Shown here piece by piece: positions 20,705 to 33,348 of a stretch of 64,000 nt of DNA. A program made the position numbers and the translations under genes. This DNA is from an uncultured Pelagibacteraceae bacterium (GTDB lineage Bacteria; Pseudomonadota; Alphaproteobacteria; Pelagibacterales; Pelagibacteraceae): the NCBI GenBank assembly GCA_902579465.1, contig CACHGV010000001.1, positions 186,001 to 250,000 on the forward strand, in the 5' to 3' direction. Numbering within the stretch: position 1 is the first letter of the stretch; every line of letters begins with the position of its first letter. The notes under the pieces were generated by a model, which saw only the letters and a list, made by a program, of their open reading frames with translations, did not search any database and had not been told where the DNA came from.

Positions 20705-23700
20705 TTATTGATTTATTTGAGCTTCAGATGTATCAGTGCTCTCCTGCTCAGACAAAAATTTTTGGTCATCATTGATTGCTTTTTTATTCCAAGAATTTTT
20801 AATCGCACCTGTACCAGCAGGAACCAGTCTTCCTACAATTACATTTTCTTTCAAACCTGTAAGTTTATCTACTTTTCCTTTAATAGCAGCATCTGTTAGT
20901 ACTCTTGTAGTTTCTTGAAAGGATGCTGCTGAAATGAATGACTCTGTTTGTAATGAAGCTTTAGTTATACCCATTAAAACTCTTTCGCCTACAGCAGGTT
21001 TTTTTCCATCTGCAACTAATTCTTCGTTCATAGTCTCAAATTTTATTCTATCCACTACCTCACCTGGTAATAACTTGCTATCTCCTGTCTCTTTAACTTC
21101 AACTTTTTTAAGCATTTGTCTTAAAATAGTTTCAATATGTTTATCATTTATAATTACACCTTGAAGCCTGTAAACATCTTGAACCTGGTTAACAAAATAT
21201 TCTGTCAATTCCTCAATACCTAATATTCTTAAAATATCATGGGGCAACGGTTGACCATCTAGCAGATATTCACCTTTTTTAATCTTTTCACCTTGGTTAA
21301 AATTAATATGTTTGCCCTTAGGAATTAAGTAACTTGATGTGTCGCCATTTTCAGCTTCAATTGTAACTCTTTGTTTTCCTCTAACTTCTTTACCAAATAT
21401 TACACTACCATCATTTTCAGCAATAATTGCACTGTCTTTTGCTTTTCTTGCTTCAAATAATTCAGCAACTCTAGGTAATCCTCCGGTAATATCTTTAGTT
21501 TTTGTTGTTTCCTTAGGTAACCTTGCGATTACATCACCAGCAGAAATTTTAGCGCCATCTTTTACTGACAAAATTGAGTCTGGTACAAGGTAGTATCTTG
21601 CCTCGTTATCATCTGCTTTTTTAATTACATTTCCTTTTGAATCTCTAAGAGTAATTCTTGGTTTCAAATCAGTATTTTTTGATTGAGTTTTCCAATCAAC
21701 AACTGCTTTTGTAGATATTCCAGTAGCATCATCAACAGTTTCTGCGATTGAAACACCATCAATTAAATCAACATAATTTGCAATACCATCTTTTTCAGCA
21801 ATCACTGGCGTTGTATATGGATCCCACTCACAAATCTTTGCACCTTTTTTAACTTTTTGCTGATTTTCAAAAAATAATTTAGATCCATAAGGAACTTTAT
21901 ATGATGCAACTTGCAATCCATTGTCATCCTCTATTGATATCTCAGTATTTCTACCCATTACAATTTGATTATTTTTAGAATCTTTAATTAAGTTAGTGTT
22001 AACAATTTTAAGAGTACCCTCAGAATTTGACACAATTTGAGATTCTTGTTTTACTGATGCTGTACCGCCAACGTGAAAAGTTCTCATAGTTAATTGGGTT
22101 CCTGGCTCTCCAATTGATTGTGCAGATATCATTCCAATAGCTTCTCCTACATGTACCATTTTACCTCTAGATAAATCTCTTCCATATGAAGTTGCACACA
22201 CACCTTCTTTTGCGCCACATGTCATTACTGAGTATACATTTATGCTTTTAACTCCAGCTGCATCAATTTTCTCACATCCAGCTTCATCAATCATTTCATC
22301 TTTTTTTATTAAAACATCACCTGTTAATGGATTTTTTATTTCTTTTGCAGCAACTCTTCCTAAAGCTCTTTCAGATAGACTTACCATAATATTACCACCC
22401 TCTAGAACTTCTGTAAGTTTTATTGAACCACACTTCATATCACATTTAGGTTTAGTAATTGTTAAATCCTGGGCAACATCACACAATCTTCTAGTCAAAT
22501 ATCCTGAGCTTGCCGTTTTAAGTGCAGTATCTGCTAACCCTTTCCTTGCTCCATGTGTTGAATTAAAATATTCTAAAGCTGTAAGACCTTCTTTAAAGTT
22601 AGATGTAATAGGTGTTTCAATAATTTCACCCGATGGTTTGGCTATTAAACCTCTCATCCCAGCTAGTTGTTTCATTTGTGCTGCTGAGCCTCTTGCTCCA
22701 CTATCAGCCATCATAAATACTGAATTTATTTTTAACCCTTCATCAGTAACCTCTGTTGCAGAAATTCTTTTCATCATTTCAGATGCAACTCTATCAGTAC
22801 ATTTAGACCATGCATCAATAACTTTATTATACTTTTCACCTCTTGTTATTAATCCTTCTGCATATTGACCTTCATAGTCTGCAATAAGTTTTTTTGTTTC
22901 ATCAATTAGTTGCTCTTTATTATCTGGTATTAAAAGATCATCTTTACCAAATGAAATACCAGCCTTAAATGCATGTTTAAATCCAATATCTTTCAATTTA
23001 TCACAAAATATTACAGTGCTTTTTTGACCTGAAAATCTAAATACATGGTCTATTACTTCTGAAACTGTTTTTTTAGGTAGCAATCTATCAACCAATGAAA
23101 ATTTATTATTTATATTTTTGGGAATTAAATTTGACAATAAAAATCTTCCTGCTGTACTGATATGTTTTTCAAATTTAGTGTTTCCTTTTTCATCAATAGT
23201 CTCAAATCTTGAGACAATTCTGGAGTGAACTTTTATTTGGCCCGTTTCTAACGCATGTTCTATTTCGGAACTATTTACAAAATATCCATCAACTCTGTCT
23301 GTTTGAACTGGTGGTTGAGATAAATAATATATTCCAAGTATCATATCCTGACTTGGTACAATTATGGGTTTTCCATTAGAAGGACTTAAAATATTATTTG
23401 TAGACATCATTAATACTCGTGCCTCTAATTGTGCCTCTAAACTTAAAGGTACATGCACTGCCATTTGATCACCATCAAAATCAGCATTAAATGCTGCACA
23501 AGTTAAAGGATGTAATTCAATAGCGTTTCCCTCAATAAGTTTAGGTTCAAAAGCTTGAACTCCAAGTCTGTGTAATGTTGGAGCTCTATTTAAAATTACT
23601 GGATGTTCTCTTACAATAAGTTCTAACGCATCCCAGACCTCGGTTCTTTCTCTTTCTACTAATTTTTTAGCTTGTTTAATAGTCGATGCTAAACCTAGTT

Positions 23701-24871
23701 TATTTAGTCTTGCATATAAAAAAGGTTTGAATAGTTCTAATGCCATTTTTTTTGGTAGTCCGCACTCATGTAATTTTAAATCTGGTCCAACAACAATTAC
23801 TGATCTTCCAGAGTAATCTACTCTTTTACCGAGAAGATTTTGTCTAAATCTCCCTTGTTTTCCTTTCAACATTTCTGCAAGAGATTTTAATGGTCTTTTA
23901 CCAGTTCCTGTAATTACTCTTCCTCTTCTGCCGTTATCAAAAAGTGCATCTACCGACTCTTGCAACATTCTTTTTTCATTTCTTACAATGATATCTGGGG
24001 CTTTTAAATCTATTAATCTCTTTAATCTATTATTTCTATTTATTACTCTTCTATATAAATCATTTAAATCAGAAGTAGCAAATCTTCCTCCATCCAAAGG
24101 AACTAGAGGTCTTAATTCTGGTGGTATTACTGGAACAGTAGTTAATATCATCCATTCAGGTTTATTTCCAGTCTCTATAAATGACTCTATTAACTTTAAT
24201 CTTTTAATTGATCTTTCCTCGTTGACTTTAGATTTTGTTTCTTTAATATTTTTTATTAATAAGTTTCTTTCTTCTTCAAGGTTTATTGATTTTAAAATTT
24301 CTAAAATTGCTTCGGCACCGATACCTGCAGTAAATGCCTCTTCGCCATATTCATCTTGATATTTAATTAACTCTTCTTCACCTAATAACTGATTTTTCTT
24401 TAGGTCAGTTAACCCAGGTTCAATTACTATAAAATTTTCAAAATATAAAACTCTTTCTACTTCTTTTAATTTCATGTCAACTACTAAAGAAATTCTGCTA
24501 GGTAATGATTTTAGGAACCATATATGTGCTACCGGTGTTGCTAAGTTGATGTGTCCCATTCTTTCTCTTCTTACATTAGACTTCGTAACTTCTACTCCAC
24601 ATTTTTCACAAATTATTCCTCTAAATTTCATTCTTTTATATTTGCCACATAGACATTCATAATCTTTAATAGGACCAAATATTCTTGCACAGAACAGGCC
24701 ATCTTTTTCAGGTCTAAATGTTCTGTAGTTAATAGTTTCTGGTTTTTTAATTTCTCCAAATGTCCATGATTTTATTTTTTCCGGACTAGCTAATGTAATT
24801 TTAATGCTATTGAAGTTTTGAGCTTCAGATATTTCTGAAGATTTAAACAAATCTGATAATTCTTTACTCAT
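20705..24871 (-). CDS. rpoC: DNA-directed RNA polymerase beta' subunit
   Basis: 1388 aa, full length. The N-terminal zinc finger [20 protein letters not shown], the catalytic NADFDGDQM (three Mg-binding aspartates), the bridge helix and trigger loop region ([26 protein letters not shown]) and the second cysteine cluster (CDMKCGSI...[13 protein letters not shown]) are all visible. The C-terminal tail is acidic/polar. It follows rpoB by 4 bp and ends the rif cluster. No clear terminator hairpin follows before the rpsL promoter. Confidence 0.98.
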   Translation of the reverse strand: MSKELSDLFKSSEISEAQNFNSIKITLASPEKIKSWTFGEIKKPETINYRTFRPEKDGLFCARIFGPIKDYECLCGKYKRMKFRGIICEKCGVEVTKSNVRRERMGHINLATPVAHIWFLKSLPSRISLVVDMKLKEVERVLYFENFIVIEPGLTDLKKNQLLGEEELIKYQDEYGEEAFTAGIGAEAILEILKSINLEEERNLLIKNIKETKSKVNEERSIKRLKLIESFIETGNKPEWMILTTVPVIPPELRPLVPLDGGRFATSDLNDLYRRVINRNNRLKRLIDLKAPDIIVRNEKRMLQESVDALFDNGRRGRVITGTGKRPLKSLAEMLKGKQGRFRQNLLGKRVDYSGRSVIVVGPDLKLHECGLPKKMALELFKPFLYARLNKLGLASTIKQAKKLVERERTEVWDALELIVREHPVILNRAPTLHRLGVQAFEPKLIEGNAIELHPLTCAAFNADFDGDQMAVHVPLSLEAQLEARVLMMSTNNILSPSNGKPIIVPSQDMILGIYYLSQPPVQTDRVDGYFVNSSEIEHALETGQIKVHSRIVSRFETIDEKGNTKFEKHISTAGRFLLSNLIPKNINNKFSLVDRLLPKKTVSEVIDHVFRFSGQKSTVIFCDKLKDIGFKHAFKAGISFGKDDLLIPDNKEQLIDETKKLIADYEGQYAEGLITRGEKYNKVIDAWSKCTDRVASEMMKRISATEVTDEGLKINSVFMMADSGARGSAAQMKQLAGMRGLIAKPSGEIIETPITSNFKEGLTALEYFNSTHGARKGLADTALKTASSGYLTRRLCDVAQDLTITKPKCDMKCGSIKLTEVLEGGNIMVSLSERALGRVAAKEIKNPLTGDVLIKKDEMIDEAGCEKIDAAGVKSINVYSVMTCGAKEGVCATSYGRDLSRGKMVHVGEAIGMISAQSIGEPGTQLTMRTFHVGGTASVKQESQIVSNSEGTLKIVNTNLIKDSKNNQIVMGRNTEISIEDDNGLQVASYKVPYGSKLFFENQQKVKKGAKICEWDPYTTPVIAEKDGIANYVDLIDGVSIAETVDDATGISTKAVVDWKTQSKNTDLKPRITLRDSKGNVIKKADDNEARYYLVPDSILSVKDGAKISAGDVIARLPKETTKTKDITGGLPRVAELFEARKAKDSAIIAENDGSVIFGKEVRGKQRVTIEAENGDTSSYLIPKGKHINFNQGEKIKKGEYLLDGQPLPHDILRILGIEELTEYFVNQVQDVYRLQGVIINDKHIETILRQMLKKVEVKETGDSKLLPGEVVDRIKFETMNEELVADGKKPAVGERVLMGITKASLQTESFISAASFQETTRVLTDAAIKGKVDKLTGLKENVIVGRLVPAGTGAIKNSWNKKAINDDQKFLSEQESTDTSEAQINQ

Positions 24872-24875
24872 ATTT

Positions 24876-27800
24876 TTAGTTTAACTCCACATTTAGTGCT
24901 AATGACTTAATTTCTTTTACTAGAACGTTAAATGATTCTGGTATTCCAGACTCAAAATTTTCTTCTCCTTTTACTATTGTTTCATAAACTTTAACTCTAC
25001 CAGCTACATCATCAGATTTAACAGTTAGAATTTCCTGAAGAGTATATGAAGCTCCATATGCCTCTAAAGCCCAAACTTCCATTTCACCAAACCTTTGGCC
25101 TCCTAGTTGAGCTTTACCTCCAAGTGGTTGTTGAGTAACTAGACTGTATGGACCTGTTGATCTAGCATGTATTTTATCTTCAACCAAGTGATGCAATTTA
25201 AGCATATAAATAATTCCGACAGTTACAGGTCTGTCAAATTTTTCTCCGGTTCTACCATCCCACAACGTTGTTTGTCCTGAGTTTGGTAATTTTGCAAGTT
25301 TAAGCATTTTAGTTACATCTTGTTCTTTTGCACCATCAAATACAGGTGTTGATATAGGAACTCCACTTTGAATATTATTACATAAATCCTTAAATTCAGT
25401 GTTTGATAATCCATCAATATTTTCAGAATATACCTCATCACCATATATTGACCTTAAAAAACTAGTTATTTTTTCTTCTTTTTCTATTTTTTTTTGGTTT
25501 TGATTTATTAAATCAGTCAACTGTTCACCAAGTTCTTTACAAGACCACCCTAGATGTGTTTCTAGTATTTGGCCTACATTCATTCTACTTGGTACTCCTA
25601 ATGGGTTTAAAACGATATCAACAGGTTTTCCATTCTCTCTGTAAGGCATATCCTCAACTGGAACAATTTTACTAACTACTCCTTTGTTACCATGTCTTCC
25701 TGACATTTTATCACCTGGTCTTAATCTTCTTTTAATTGCCACGAAAACTTTTACCATTTTCATAACACTTGGTAATAAATCATCACCTTGTCTGATTTTT
25801 AATACTTTATCTTCAAATCTTTCTTGAATATCTGTTTTGGCATTGTCATATTGAGATTTAAGTTGTCTTAAGGTCTCCATTTTTTTTTCATCATCAATTA
25901 AAATTTTAAATAGCTCAGATACTGGCAAATCAAATACAATTTCTTCACTTAAAATTATACCAGCATCATAATTTTTAATTTTCTTATTTAATTTTATATT
26001 TGTTAAAATTGACGAAGCCCTTTGCTTTATGCTTCTTTCCAATATATCTTCCTCAACTATTTTATCTTGTTGAACACTTTCAATTTCAGCTCTTTCTATA
26101 GTTATTGATCTTTCATCTTTCTCAATTCCATGTCTATTGAATACTCTTACATCCACCACTATACCGCCACTACCACTTGGCATTTTAAGAGATGTGTCAG
26201 TCACATCAATTGCTTTTTCCCCAAATATAGATCTTAAAAGTTTTTCCTCTGGTCCCGAAGCAGAATCTCCTTTTGGTGTAACCTTTCCAACCAATATATC
26301 TCCAGGTTTAACCTCAGCACCAATATAAACTATTCCAGACTCATCTAAATTTTTTAGTGATTCCTCATTAATGTTTGGAATATCTCTTGTGATATCTTCT
26401 TCTCCTAACTTAGTATCTCTAGCCATGACTTCATATTCCTCAATATGAATTGATGTAAATACATCATCTGTCACACATCTTTCAGATATTAATATTGAAT
26501 CTTCAAAATTATATCCTTGCCAAGGCATAAATGCTACTGTTACATTTTTTCCTAAAGCTAATTCTCCAGTTTTTGTAGACGGACCATCTGCTATTATATC
26601 ACCTGATTTTACTTTATCGCCCACTCTTACTAATGGTTTTTGATTAATACATGTATTTTGGTTTGATCTTTTAAATTTTTGTAAATTATATATGTCTACA
26701 CCTGATTGAGAGTAATCTTTTTCATTTGAAGCTTTAATTACTATTCTTTTTCCATCAATTTTATCAACAATTCCATCTCTTTTTGCAACTATTGTTACTC
26801 CAGAATCTAAGGCTACGTCACTCTCTATACCTGTGCCAACTAATGGTGCTTCAGGTTTTAGGAGTGGAACTGCTTGTCTCATCATATTAGAGCCCATTAA
26901 TGCTCTGTTGGCATCATCATTTTCTAAAAAAGGAATTAAAGAGGCTGCAACTGAAACTAATTGTTTTGGTGAAACATCAATATAGTCAATATTTTCAGGT
27001 TTAGACAAAATAAAATCTAAATTTGCTCTGCTTGAAACAAGTTCCTCTACAAATTTACCATTTTTATCTAAAACTGAGTTTGCTTGAGCGATTGTAAATT
27101 TGGTTTCTTCCATTGCTGACAAATACTCAATCTTATCTTGAACAATTCCATTTTCTACTTTCTTGTAAGGACTTTCAATAAAGCCATATTTGTTTATTTT
27201 AGAATATGTAGATAAGCTGTTAATTAAACCAATATTTGGACCCTCGGGTGTCTCAATCGGACATATTCGACCATAATGTGTTGGATGTACATCTCTAACT
27301 TCAAAGCCTGCTCTTTCTCTGGTAAGGCCTCCTGGTCCTAATGCAGAGACTCTTCTTTTATGTGTAATTTCAGATAAAGGATTTGTTTGATCCATAAATT
27401 GTGACAGCTGAGAAGTTGCAAAAAAATCTTTTAAAGATATCGTTAAAGGTTTTGCATTAATCAAATCTTGTGGCATTGCTGACTCAACATCTAAAGTTGT
27501 CATTTTTTCTTTAATGGCTCTTTCCATTCTATAAACACCAATTCTTGCCTGATTTTCAACTAATTCACCGACAGATCTTACTCTTCTATTTCCTAAATGA
27601 TCAATATCATCTACCTCATCCTTACCATCTCTAAGATCTAACATCTTTTTGATTATTGCAAGTATATCGTCGTTTCTTAATATTGTAATTTTATCAGAAC
27701 AACTTAAGTCTAGTCTAGAGTTCATCTTAACTCTACCAACATCAGATAAATCATATCTATCCGAACTAAAAAATAAATTATTAAATATTTGAGTTGCTAT

Positions 27801-28958
27801 CTCTATAGTTGGGGGCTCTCCAGGTCTCAAAATTTTATATATTTCAGTTATTGCATCATTTTTATTGTTATTTTTGTCATTTAAAATCGTTTGAAGTAAA
27901 TAAGGTCCTTTTGAAATTGAATTTGTTTTTGATAAATTTATTGTTTTTATATTTTCTTCTAAAAGTTTCTGAATTATAGTTTCATTAATTTCTGTACCGA
28001 TTTTAAATTTATCCTCATTAATAGTAATGTCCTCATGCATAAACTTACCATAAAGACTTTCATTACTTACTAAAATCTCTTTTAATCCCTCATTCTGAAG
28101 TTTTTTTGCTACTAAGAAATTAATTTGTTCACCAACTTTAACTAAAACTTTGTTATTTTTTGCATCTATGATTTCTTCTGAAAAATTTTTAGCTTTATAA
28201 TTTTCAGGATCAAACTTTGTTTTCCATTTTTTTAATTTGTCGTCGTATAAAAAAGTTTCTTTTTCATAAAATTCATTTACTATATCTGACTTTGTAAATC
28301 CTAATGCTTGTAAAAGTGTAGAAACAAATATTTTCTTTTTTCTGTCTATTCTAAAATATAAAAAATCCTTTACATCAAATTCAAAATCTAACCATGAACC
28401 TCTATTTGGGATAACTCTGCAATTAAATAAAAGTTTTCCACTTGCATGTGATTTACCTTTATCGTGGTCAAAGAATACACCAGGACTTCTGTGCATTTGA
28501 TTGACAACAACTCTTTGAACGCCATTTGTTATAAAAGTTCCACTGTTTGTCATCATAGGAACTTCGCCCATATATACCTCTTGCTCTTTAGCTGATAATA
28601 TATCTTTAGTATTATTTTCTTGATCTATCTCATATACAACTAATCTAAGAGTACATTTTAATGCTGCTGAATAAGTTAAACCTCTTGTAATACATTCATC
28701 CACATCAAATTTTGGTTTTTCAAGTCGATAGGAAACATACTCGAGAGTTGCTTTGTCGTTCAAGTCTTCAATTGGGAATATACTTTTAAAAACTCTATGG
28801 AAACCCTTAACTAAATGCTGCTCTACTTCGTCTTTAAATTCGGTTAGTTCCTTATATGAATTTTTTTGAACTTCTATTAAATTTGGTATTGATAAACTTT
28901 CCTTTAGTTTACCAAAACTTTTTCTAATATTCTTTTTTTCAGTAAAAGATAGTTGCAT
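24876..28958 (-). CDS. rpoB: DNA-directed RNA polymerase beta subunit
   Basis: 1360 aa, full length. The rifampicin-pocket segment reads [58 protein letters not shown], the drug-sensitive consensus. [21 protein letters not shown] and the C-terminal [13 protein letters not shown] are conserved. The start codon follows an intercistronic hairpin by 5 bp, and no Shine-Dalgarno sequence is visible there. Confidence 0.98.
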   Translation of the reverse strand: MQLSFTEKKNIRKSFGKLKESLSIPNLIEVQKNSYKELTEFKDEVEQHLVKGFHRVFKSIFPIEDLNDKATLEYVSYRLEKPKFDVDECITRGLTYSAALKCTLRLVVYEIDQENNTKDILSAKEQEVYMGEVPMMTNSGTFITNGVQRVVVNQMHRSPGVFFDHDKGKSHASGKLLFNCRVIPNRGSWLDFEFDVKDFLYFRIDRKKKIFVSTLLQALGFTKSDIVNEFYEKETFLYDDKLKKWKTKFDPENYKAKNFSEEIIDAKNNKVLVKVGEQINFLVAKKLQNEGLKEILVSNESLYGKFMHEDITINEDKFKIGTEINETIIQKLLEENIKTINLSKTNSISKGPYLLQTILNDKNNNKNDAITEIYKILRPGEPPTIEIATQIFNNLFFSSDRYDLSDVGRVKMNSRLDLSCSDKITILRNDDILAIIKKMLDLRDGKDEVDDIDHLGNRRVRSVGELVENQARIGVYRMERAIKEKMTTLDVESAMPQDLINAKPLTISLKDFFATSQLSQFMDQTNPLSEITHKRRVSALGPGGLTRERAGFEVRDVHPTHYGRICPIETPEGPNIGLINSLSTYSKINKYGFIESPYKKVENGIVQDKIEYLSAMEETKFTIAQANSVLDKNGKFVEELVSSRANLDFILSKPENIDYIDVSPKQLVSVAASLIPFLENDDANRALMGSNMMRQAVPLLKPEAPLVGTGIESDVALDSGVTIVAKRDGIVDKIDGKRIVIKASNEKDYSQSGVDIYNLQKFKRSNQNTCINQKPLVRVGDKVKSGDIIADGPSTKTGELALGKNVTVAFMPWQGYNFEDSILISERCVTDDVFTSIHIEEYEVMARDTKLGEEDITRDIPNINEESLKNLDESGIVYIGAEVKPGDILVGKVTPKGDSASGPEEKLLRSIFGEKAIDVTDTSLKMPSGSGGIVVDVRVFNRHGIEKDERSITIERAEIESVQQDKIVEEDILERSIKQRASSILTNIKLNKKIKNYDAGIILSEEIVFDLPVSELFKILIDDEKKMETLRQLKSQYDNAKTDIQERFEDKVLKIRQGDDLLPSVMKMVKVFVAIKRRLRPGDKMSGRHGNKGVVSKIVPVEDMPYRENGKPVDIVLNPLGVPSRMNVGQILETHLGWSCKELGEQLTDLINQNQKKIEKEEKITSFLRSIYGDEVYSENIDGLSNTEFKDLCNNIQSGVPISTPVFDGAKEQDVTKMLKLAKLPNSGQTTLWDGRTGEKFDRPVTVGIIYMLKLHHLVEDKIHARSTGPYSLVTQQPLGGKAQLGGQRFGEMEVWALEAYGASYTLQEILTVKSDDVAGRVKVYETIVKGEENFESGIPESFNVLVKEIKSLALNVELN

Positions 28959-28963
28959 ATATA

Positions 28964-28997
28964 TTAAGTTACTGAATTTAAAGTTTCAGTAATTTAA
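28964..28997 (-). promoter_or_regulatory. Intercistronic hairpin between rplL and rpoB
   Basis: On the transcript strand, TTAAATTACTGAA pairs with TTCAGTAACTTAA around an 8-nt loop: 8 bp, one A-C mismatch, then 4 bp. It lies between the rplL stop and the rpoB start, 5 nt from the ATG. In E. coli this intercistronic region holds an attenuator and an RNase III site. The analogous role here is inference from position. Confidence 0.45.
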
Positions 28998-29014
28998 CTC
29001 TTTCTATTTAATAT

Positions 29015-29386
29015 TTATTTTAGTTCTACTTTTGCGCCTGCAGCTTCTAACTTAGCTTTTATTTCTTCTGCTTCTTTTTTATTAACACCTGATTTGACTT
29101 CCTTAGGTGCTCCTTCAACTAAATCTTTTGCTTCTTTTAATCCTAACTCTGTTACAGCTCTCACTTCTTTAATAACATTAATTTTTTTATCACCCACAGC
29201 AGTTAACATAATAGTAAATTCGTCTTTCTCTTCAGCAGGTGAGTCTCCAGCGCCCACAGCAGGTGCTGCAGCAACTGCAGCTGCAGCAGTCACTCCCCAT
29301 TTTTCTTCTAATTGTTTTGAAAGCTCAGCTGCTTCAACAACAGTTAAGCTTGATAAATCGTCTATAATTTTATTTAAGTCAGCCAT
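29015..29386 (-). CDS. rplL: 50S ribosomal protein L7/L12
   Basis: 123 aa. It has an N-terminal dimerisation helix pair ([25 protein letters not shown]), an alanine-rich flexible hinge ([15 protein letters not shown]) and the C-terminal factor-binding domain ([38 protein letters not shown]). L7/L12 forms the stalk that recruits translation GTPases. It lies 24 bp after rplJ and 56 bp before rpoB. Confidence 0.97.
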   Translation of the reverse strand: MADLNKIIDDLSSLTVVEAAELSKQLEEKWGVTAAAAVAAAPAVGAGDSPAEEKDEFTIMLTAVGDKKINVIKEVRAVTELGLKEAKDLVEGAPKEVKSGVNKKEAEEIKAKLEAAGAKVELK

Positions 29387-29410
29387 AATAATAAATTGTT
29401 TTGTCCCTGG

Positions 29411-29920
29411 TTATTTTTTTGATTTTTCGAGCGCTAAAATAGCGATTTTTGAAGCGGGTGCAAGTAAAATACTTGCTATTTTTTGTGCCGGAGACCTTAA
29501 AATACCTACAATTTTAGCTCTTGCCTCTTCTAACGAAGGTAATGTTGCAACATTTTTAACTCCTGCTACATCCAAAATGTCAGTACCCATGATTCCCCCT
29601 AAGATTTTCAGGTTTTCATTTTCTTTAGAAAATTTGGTGAGAATTTTTGCAGATGTTATTGCATCTTCTGATAAAGCTACTGCTGTTGGGCCCGAAAACA
29701 AATCTGATAATTCTTTACATTTTGTTTTTTCTAAAGCTAGTTTTGTAATTCTATTATTTGTTATTTTAAATTTAATACCATGCTCTCGCATTTTTTTTCT
29801 TAGGTCATCTAATTGATTAACAGTTAAACCTTGATAATGTGTTACAATAACTGCTTCAGTTTTATCAAACTGAGTTGTCATATCATTTATATACTGTTTT
29901 TTTTGTTCTTTGTTCATCAT
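29411..29920 (-). CDS. rplJ: 50S ribosomal protein L10
   Basis: 169 aa. VIVTHYQGLTVNQLDDLRKKMREHGIKFKITNNRITKLALE is the rRNA-binding globular part. The C-terminal helix that anchors L12 dimers (KIASILLAPASKIAILALEKSK) follows. L10 represses its own operon in E. coli. It is 2 bp after rplA. Either of the two adjacent methionines could be the start. Confidence 0.95.
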   Translation of the reverse strand: MMNKEQKKQYINDMTTQFDKTEAVIVTHYQGLTVNQLDDLRKKMREHGIKFKITNNRITKLALEKTKCKELSDLFSGPTAVALSEDAITSAKILTKFSKENENLKILGGIMGTDILDVAGVKNVATLPSLEEARAKIVGILRSPAQKIASILLAPASKIAILALEKSKK

Positions 29921-29922
29921 AA

Positions 29923-30612
29923 TTAAAAACTCTTATCTAACTTTAATTTGTAAGATACACCCATACTTGAAGTTATAAATACTTGTTTAACTAAATCTCC
30001 CTTTATTGTTAAATTAGATTTCTCTTTTTCCAAAGCATCAATAACCGCTGAATAATTCTTAATAAGCTTATCATCTTCAAAAGATTTTTTTCCAATACTT
30101 AATCCAATGTTTCCATCTTTATCATTTCTAATTTCAGCTTGACCAGCTTTTGCTTCTTTAACTGCCTTAGATATATCATTTGTGACTGTTCCTAACTTGG
30201 GGTTTGGCATTAATCCCTTAGGTCCAAGAACTTTTCCTAACTTTGAAAGTTTGATCATCATTGATGGTGTACATATGAGTTTTTCAAAATTTAATTCTCC
30301 ATTTTTAATTTTTTCGACTAAGTCATCTCCTCCCACCACGTCAGCATTTGCATTCTTGGCATCATCTATTTTGCTTTCTTCACATACCACAGCTACTTTT
30401 ATTAATTTGCCTGTTCCACCTGGTAAATTTACAACTGTTCTCAGATTAACTTCATTTTTTTTTTGCTTGTTATTAATTCTAAAATTTAAATCAATTGACT
30501 CATCAAATTTTGTTGTACAATTAGATTTTATCATACTTAAAATACTATCAATTTTAGCTGATGGTAGTTCGTTAGTTTTTTCTGGCAGCTTTTTGTATCT
30601 TTTCGATTTCAT
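29923..30612 (-). CDS. rplA: 50S ribosomal protein L1
   Basis: 229 aa. TVVNLPGGTGKLIKVAVVCEE, the middle domain with LGKVLGPKGLMPNPKLGTVTNDI and the final KQVFITSSMGVSYKLKLD match the L1 family. L1 forms the mobile E-site stalk and represses rplKA translation in E. coli. It overlaps rplK by one base. Confidence 0.96.
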   Translation of the reverse strand: MKSKRYKKLPEKTNELPSAKIDSILSMIKSNCTTKFDESIDLNFRINNKQKKNEVNLRTVVNLPGGTGKLIKVAVVCEESKIDDAKNANADVVGGDDLVEKIKNGELNFEKLICTPSMMIKLSKLGKVLGPKGLMPNPKLGTVTNDISKAVKEAKAGQAEIRNDKDGNIGLSIGKKSFEDDKLIKNYSAVIDALEKEKSNLTIKGDLVKQVFITSSMGVSYKLKLDKSF

Positions 30613-31040
30613 TAGTCTTTAACCTCTATTCCCATTGATCTTGCAGATCCAGCAATAATTTTTGCAGCCTCATCTAAATCATGAGCGTTTAAATCTTCCA
30701 TTTTTTTTTCTGCAATATCTTTTAGCTGCTGTTTAGATATAGATCCCACTATGTTCCTTCCTGGTTCTTTAGATCCACTTTTTAACTTCATGGCCTCCTT
30801 AATAAAATGTGATGCTGGTGGAGATTTTATTATAAAATCAAATTTTTTATCCTTATAAACAGTTATTATAACTGGGACTGGTTTTCCTGCAAAGCTCTTA
30901 GTTTTATCATTAAATGCTTTGCAAAACTCCATTATATTAATTCCTCTTTGTCCAAGTGCTGGTCCAACAGGAGGTGCTGGATTAGCTTGACCACCTTTAA
31001 TTTGTAACTTTACATATCCACTTATTTCTTTTTTTGCCAT
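30612..31040 (-). CDS. rplK: 50S ribosomal protein L11
   Basis: 142 aa. [35 protein letters not shown] is near-invariant L11, including the proline-rich hinge contacted by thiostrepton-type drugs. The C-terminal GTPase-centre RNA-binding domain ends [12 protein letters not shown]. It overlaps nusG and rplA by one base each. Confidence 0.97.
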   Translation of the reverse strand: MAKKEISGYVKLQIKGGQANPAPPVGPALGQRGINIMEFCKAFNDKTKSFAGKPVPVIITVYKDKKFDFIIKSPPASHFIKEAMKLKSGSKEPGRNIVGSISKQQLKDIAEKKMEDLNAHDLDEAAKIIAGSARSMGIEVKD

Positions 31041-31570
31041 TAACTTGCCTTTTCTACTTGGTTGTATTCAAGATCTACTGGTGTAGGTCTTCCAAAAATT
31101 GAAACAGAAACTTTTAATCTTAGTTTTTCTTCATCGATATCCTCTACCAATCCAGCAAATGATGCGAAGGGTCCATCTATAACCTGAACCTTTTCTCCAA
31201 CGCTATATTCAATACCTGATTTTGGTTGTGCAACACCATCCTTAATTTGTCCTAAAATTTTTTCTATTTCTTTGTCAGAAACTGGTATCGGGGCACCCTT
31301 TGATCCAAGGAAGCCACTTACTTTTTTTAAGTTTTTTATCATGTGGTAAATATTATTATCCATTTCGCTTTTAATTAAAACATAGCCTGGAAAATATTTC
31401 TTTTTCCTTTGAATTCTTTTACCTCTTTTTACTTCAGTAACATCATGCGTAGGTACTATAATTTCCTCAATCTTTTCAGAAATTTCTGCTTTTTCAGCTT
31501 CTTCTTTTATTAGTTGCGCAACTTTATTTTCAAAACTTGAATGAGATTGAACAATATACCAATTTTTCAT
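31040..31570 (-). CDS. nusG: Transcription termination/antitermination factor NusG
   Basis: 176 aa. The NGN domain ([55 protein letters not shown]) is followed by a KOW domain ([22 protein letters not shown]). It binds RNA polymerase and couples it to Rho and the ribosome. It overlaps secE and rplK by one base each, in the usual secE-nusG-rplKA order. Confidence 0.97.
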   Translation of the reverse strand: MKNWYIVQSHSSFENKVAQLIKEEAEKAEISEKIEEIIVPTHDVTEVKRGKRIQRKKKYFPGYVLIKSEMDNNIYHMIKNLKKVSGFLGSKGAPIPVSDKEIEKILGQIKDGVAQPKSGIEYSVGEKVQVIDGPFASFAGLVEDIDEEKLRLKVSVSIFGRPTPVDLEYNQVEKAS

Positions 31571-31761
31571 TAGATGCTCACCCTAAGTACAATTTCTAAA
31601 AAGAATTTTAATATTTGATCTAAAAGTAAAAAAAATAATGAAGCTAAAACTGCCATCGCAAGAACCATTAATGCACCTTGGACTGTCTCTTTGGCAGTTG
31701 GCCAAGTAACTTTAAAAGCCTCTTGTTTGACATCTTGGATAAATTTAAAAGGGTTTTTCAT
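31570..31761 (-). CDS. secE: Preprotein translocase subunit SecE
   Basis: 63 aa, the short single-helix form. The amphipathic part NPFKFIQDVKQEAFKVTWPTAKE contains the conserved VTWPT motif and is followed by one membrane segment (ALMVLAMAVLASLFFLLLDQIL). It clamps SecY in the translocon. It starts 17 bp after the CCA end of tRNA-Trp, so it is probably processed from a tuf-tRNA-Trp-secE transcript. Confidence 0.95.
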   Translation of the reverse strand: MKNPFKFIQDVKQEAFKVTWPTAKETVQGALMVLAMAVLASLFFLLLDQILKFFLEIVLRVSI

Positions 31762-31778
31762 AATTTTATAAACCTAAT

Positions 31779-31854
31779 TGGCAGGAGCGAAGGGAATCGA
31801 ACCCCCAACCTCCGGTTTTGGAGACCGGCGCTCTACCAATTGAGCTACACTCCT
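31779..31854 (-). tRNA. tRNA-Trp (CCA)
   Basis: 76 nt with an encoded 3' CCA. The acceptor AGGAGTG pairs with CGCTCCT (one T-G), the anticodon stem CCGGT/ACCGG closes loop CTCCAAA with anticodon CCA, and the T-loop is GTTCGATTC. It lies 7 nt after tuf and 17 nt before secE, the common proteobacterial arrangement. Confidence 0.96.
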
Positions 31855-31861
31855 ATAGTGT

Positions 31862-33052
31862 TTACTCTATAATTTTTGTTACTACTCCAGCTCCTACCGT
31901 TCTACCACCTTCTCTTATTGCAAAGTTAAGTTTTTCATCCATTGCAATGGGTGTAATTAGTTTAACTGTAAATTTTGCATCATCACCTGGCATAACCATC
32001 TCAGTTCCTGATGGCAATTCAACCTCACCAGTAACGTCAGTTGTTCTAAAGTAAAATTGAGGTCTGTATTTAGTAAAGAATGGTGTATGTCTGCCACCTT
32101 CTTCCTTTTTTAATACATAGGCTTGTGCTTCAAATTTAGTGTGTGGTTTAATAGATCCAGGCTTACATAAAACTTGGCCTCTTTCAACATCAGTTCTTTC
32201 AACACCTCTAAGAAGTGCACCAATATTATCACCAGCTTCACCTGAGTCTAAAAGTTTTCTGAACATTTCTACTCCAGTACAAACTGATTTTTTAGTATCT
32301 CTGATACCCACTATTTCTATTTCTTCCCCAGTTTTGATTACTCCAGACTCTACTCTGCCTGTTACAACAGTTCCTCTTCCAGAAATAGAGAATACATCCT
32401 CAACTGGCATCAAGAAATCTTTATCTTTTGGTCTATCAGGCTGAGGTATAAAATCATCAACTGCTTTCATTAAATCCATAATTGAGTTTTTACCAATTTC
32501 ATCATCTCTTCCCTCGACAGCTGCTAAAGCCGAGCCCTTAACGATTGGAGTTTTGTCTCCTGGGAATTTATAAGATGTTAATAAATCTTTAATTTCTTCT
32601 TCAACCAAATCTATCATTTCTTTATCATCAACTTGGTCTACTTTATTTAAGTATACAACAATAGCAGGAACGCCTACTTGCCGAGCAAGAAGAATGTGCT
32701 CTCGAGTTTGTGGCATAGGTCCATCAGCTGCGTTTACAACTAAAATTGCACCATCCATCTGAGCAGCTCCAGTAATCATATTTTTTACGTAATCAGCATG
32801 ACCTGGACAATCTACGTGAGCGTAATGTCTTTTGTCTGTCTCATATTCAACGTGTGCAGTTGAAATTGTAATTCCTCTCTCCTTTTCTTCTGGAGCCTTA
32901 TCAATTTGGTCGTAAGCAGTAAATTGTGCACCACCTGATTCTGCTAAAACTTTTGTTATCGCAGCAGTTAATGTTGTTTTTCCATGATCAACGTGACCTA
33001 TAGTTCCAATATTACAGTGCGGTTTATTTCTTACAAACTTTTCTTTTGACAT
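31862..33052 (-). CDS. tuf: Elongation factor Tu
   Basis: 396 aa, full length. G1 [15 protein letters not shown]3 DCPGHADY and G4 NKVD are present, and domains 2-3 end with [22 protein letters not shown]-Tu delivers aminoacyl-tRNA to the ribosome. It is the only tuf in the window; the str operon lacks a second copy. It lies between tRNA-Gly and tRNA-Trp, so its transcript must be trimmed at both ends by tRNA processing. Confidence 0.98.
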   Translation of the reverse strand: MSKEKFVRNKPHCNIGTIGHVDHGKTTLTAAITKVLAESGGAQFTAYDQIDKAPEEKERGITISTAHVEYETDKRHYAHVDCPGHADYVKNMITGAAQMDGAILVVNAADGPMPQTREHILLARQVGVPAIVVYLNKVDQVDDKEMIDLVEEEIKDLLTSYKFPGDKTPIVKGSALAAVEGRDDEIGKNSIMDLMKAVDDFIPQPDRPKDKDFLMPVEDVFSISGRGTVVTGRVESGVIKTGEEIEIVGIRDTKKSVCTGVEMFRKLLDSGEAGDNIGALLRGVERTDVERGQVLCKPGSIKPHTKFEAQAYVLKKEEGGRHTPFFTKYRPQFYFRTTDVTGEVELPSGTEMVMPGDDAKFTVKLITPIAMDEKLNFAIREGGRTVGAGVVTKIIE

Positions 33053-33093
33053 TACTTTTTTACCTCATTTTTTTTTGTTCTTTTTTTAATAGT

Positions 33094-33167
33094 TGGAGCG
33101 GGTAAAGGGAATCGAACCCTTACATCCAGCTTGGAAGGCTAGCGTTCTACCATTGAACTACACCCGC
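33094..33167 (-). tRNA. tRNA-Gly (TCC)
   Basis: 74 nt with encoded CCA. The acceptor GCGGGTG pairs with the 3' arm ending TACCCGC, the anticodon loop is CTTCCAA (anticodon TCC) and the T-loop is GTTCGATTC. It sits upstream of tuf in the same direction, about 40 bp from its start codon. Confidence 0.95.
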
Positions 33168-33209
33168 AACACCCAAGTATACTCCTTAATTATTTAAAAT
33201 TTTATTGAA

Positions 33210-33295
<86 letters not shown>

Positions 33296-33348
33296 CTAAT
33301 AGCAGAGGAAGCGTCCCCTTGTTCAATAAACCTTTAAACAACATGCGT

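Noticed and set aside
22242-22868. 208-aa plus-strand ORF inside rpoC
   Set aside because: Lies fully antisense to the well-supported rpoC; composition reflects the complementary strand of conserved coding DNA and no domain is seen.
29094-29816. 240-aa plus-strand ORF over rplL/rplJ
   Set aside because: Antisense to two ribosomal protein genes and rich in Ala/Ser/Thr because of the alanine-rich hinge of L7/L12; a shadow frame.
31678-31872. 64-aa plus-strand ORF near tRNA-Trp
   Set aside because: Antisense to secE and tRNA-Trp; no protein-like features.
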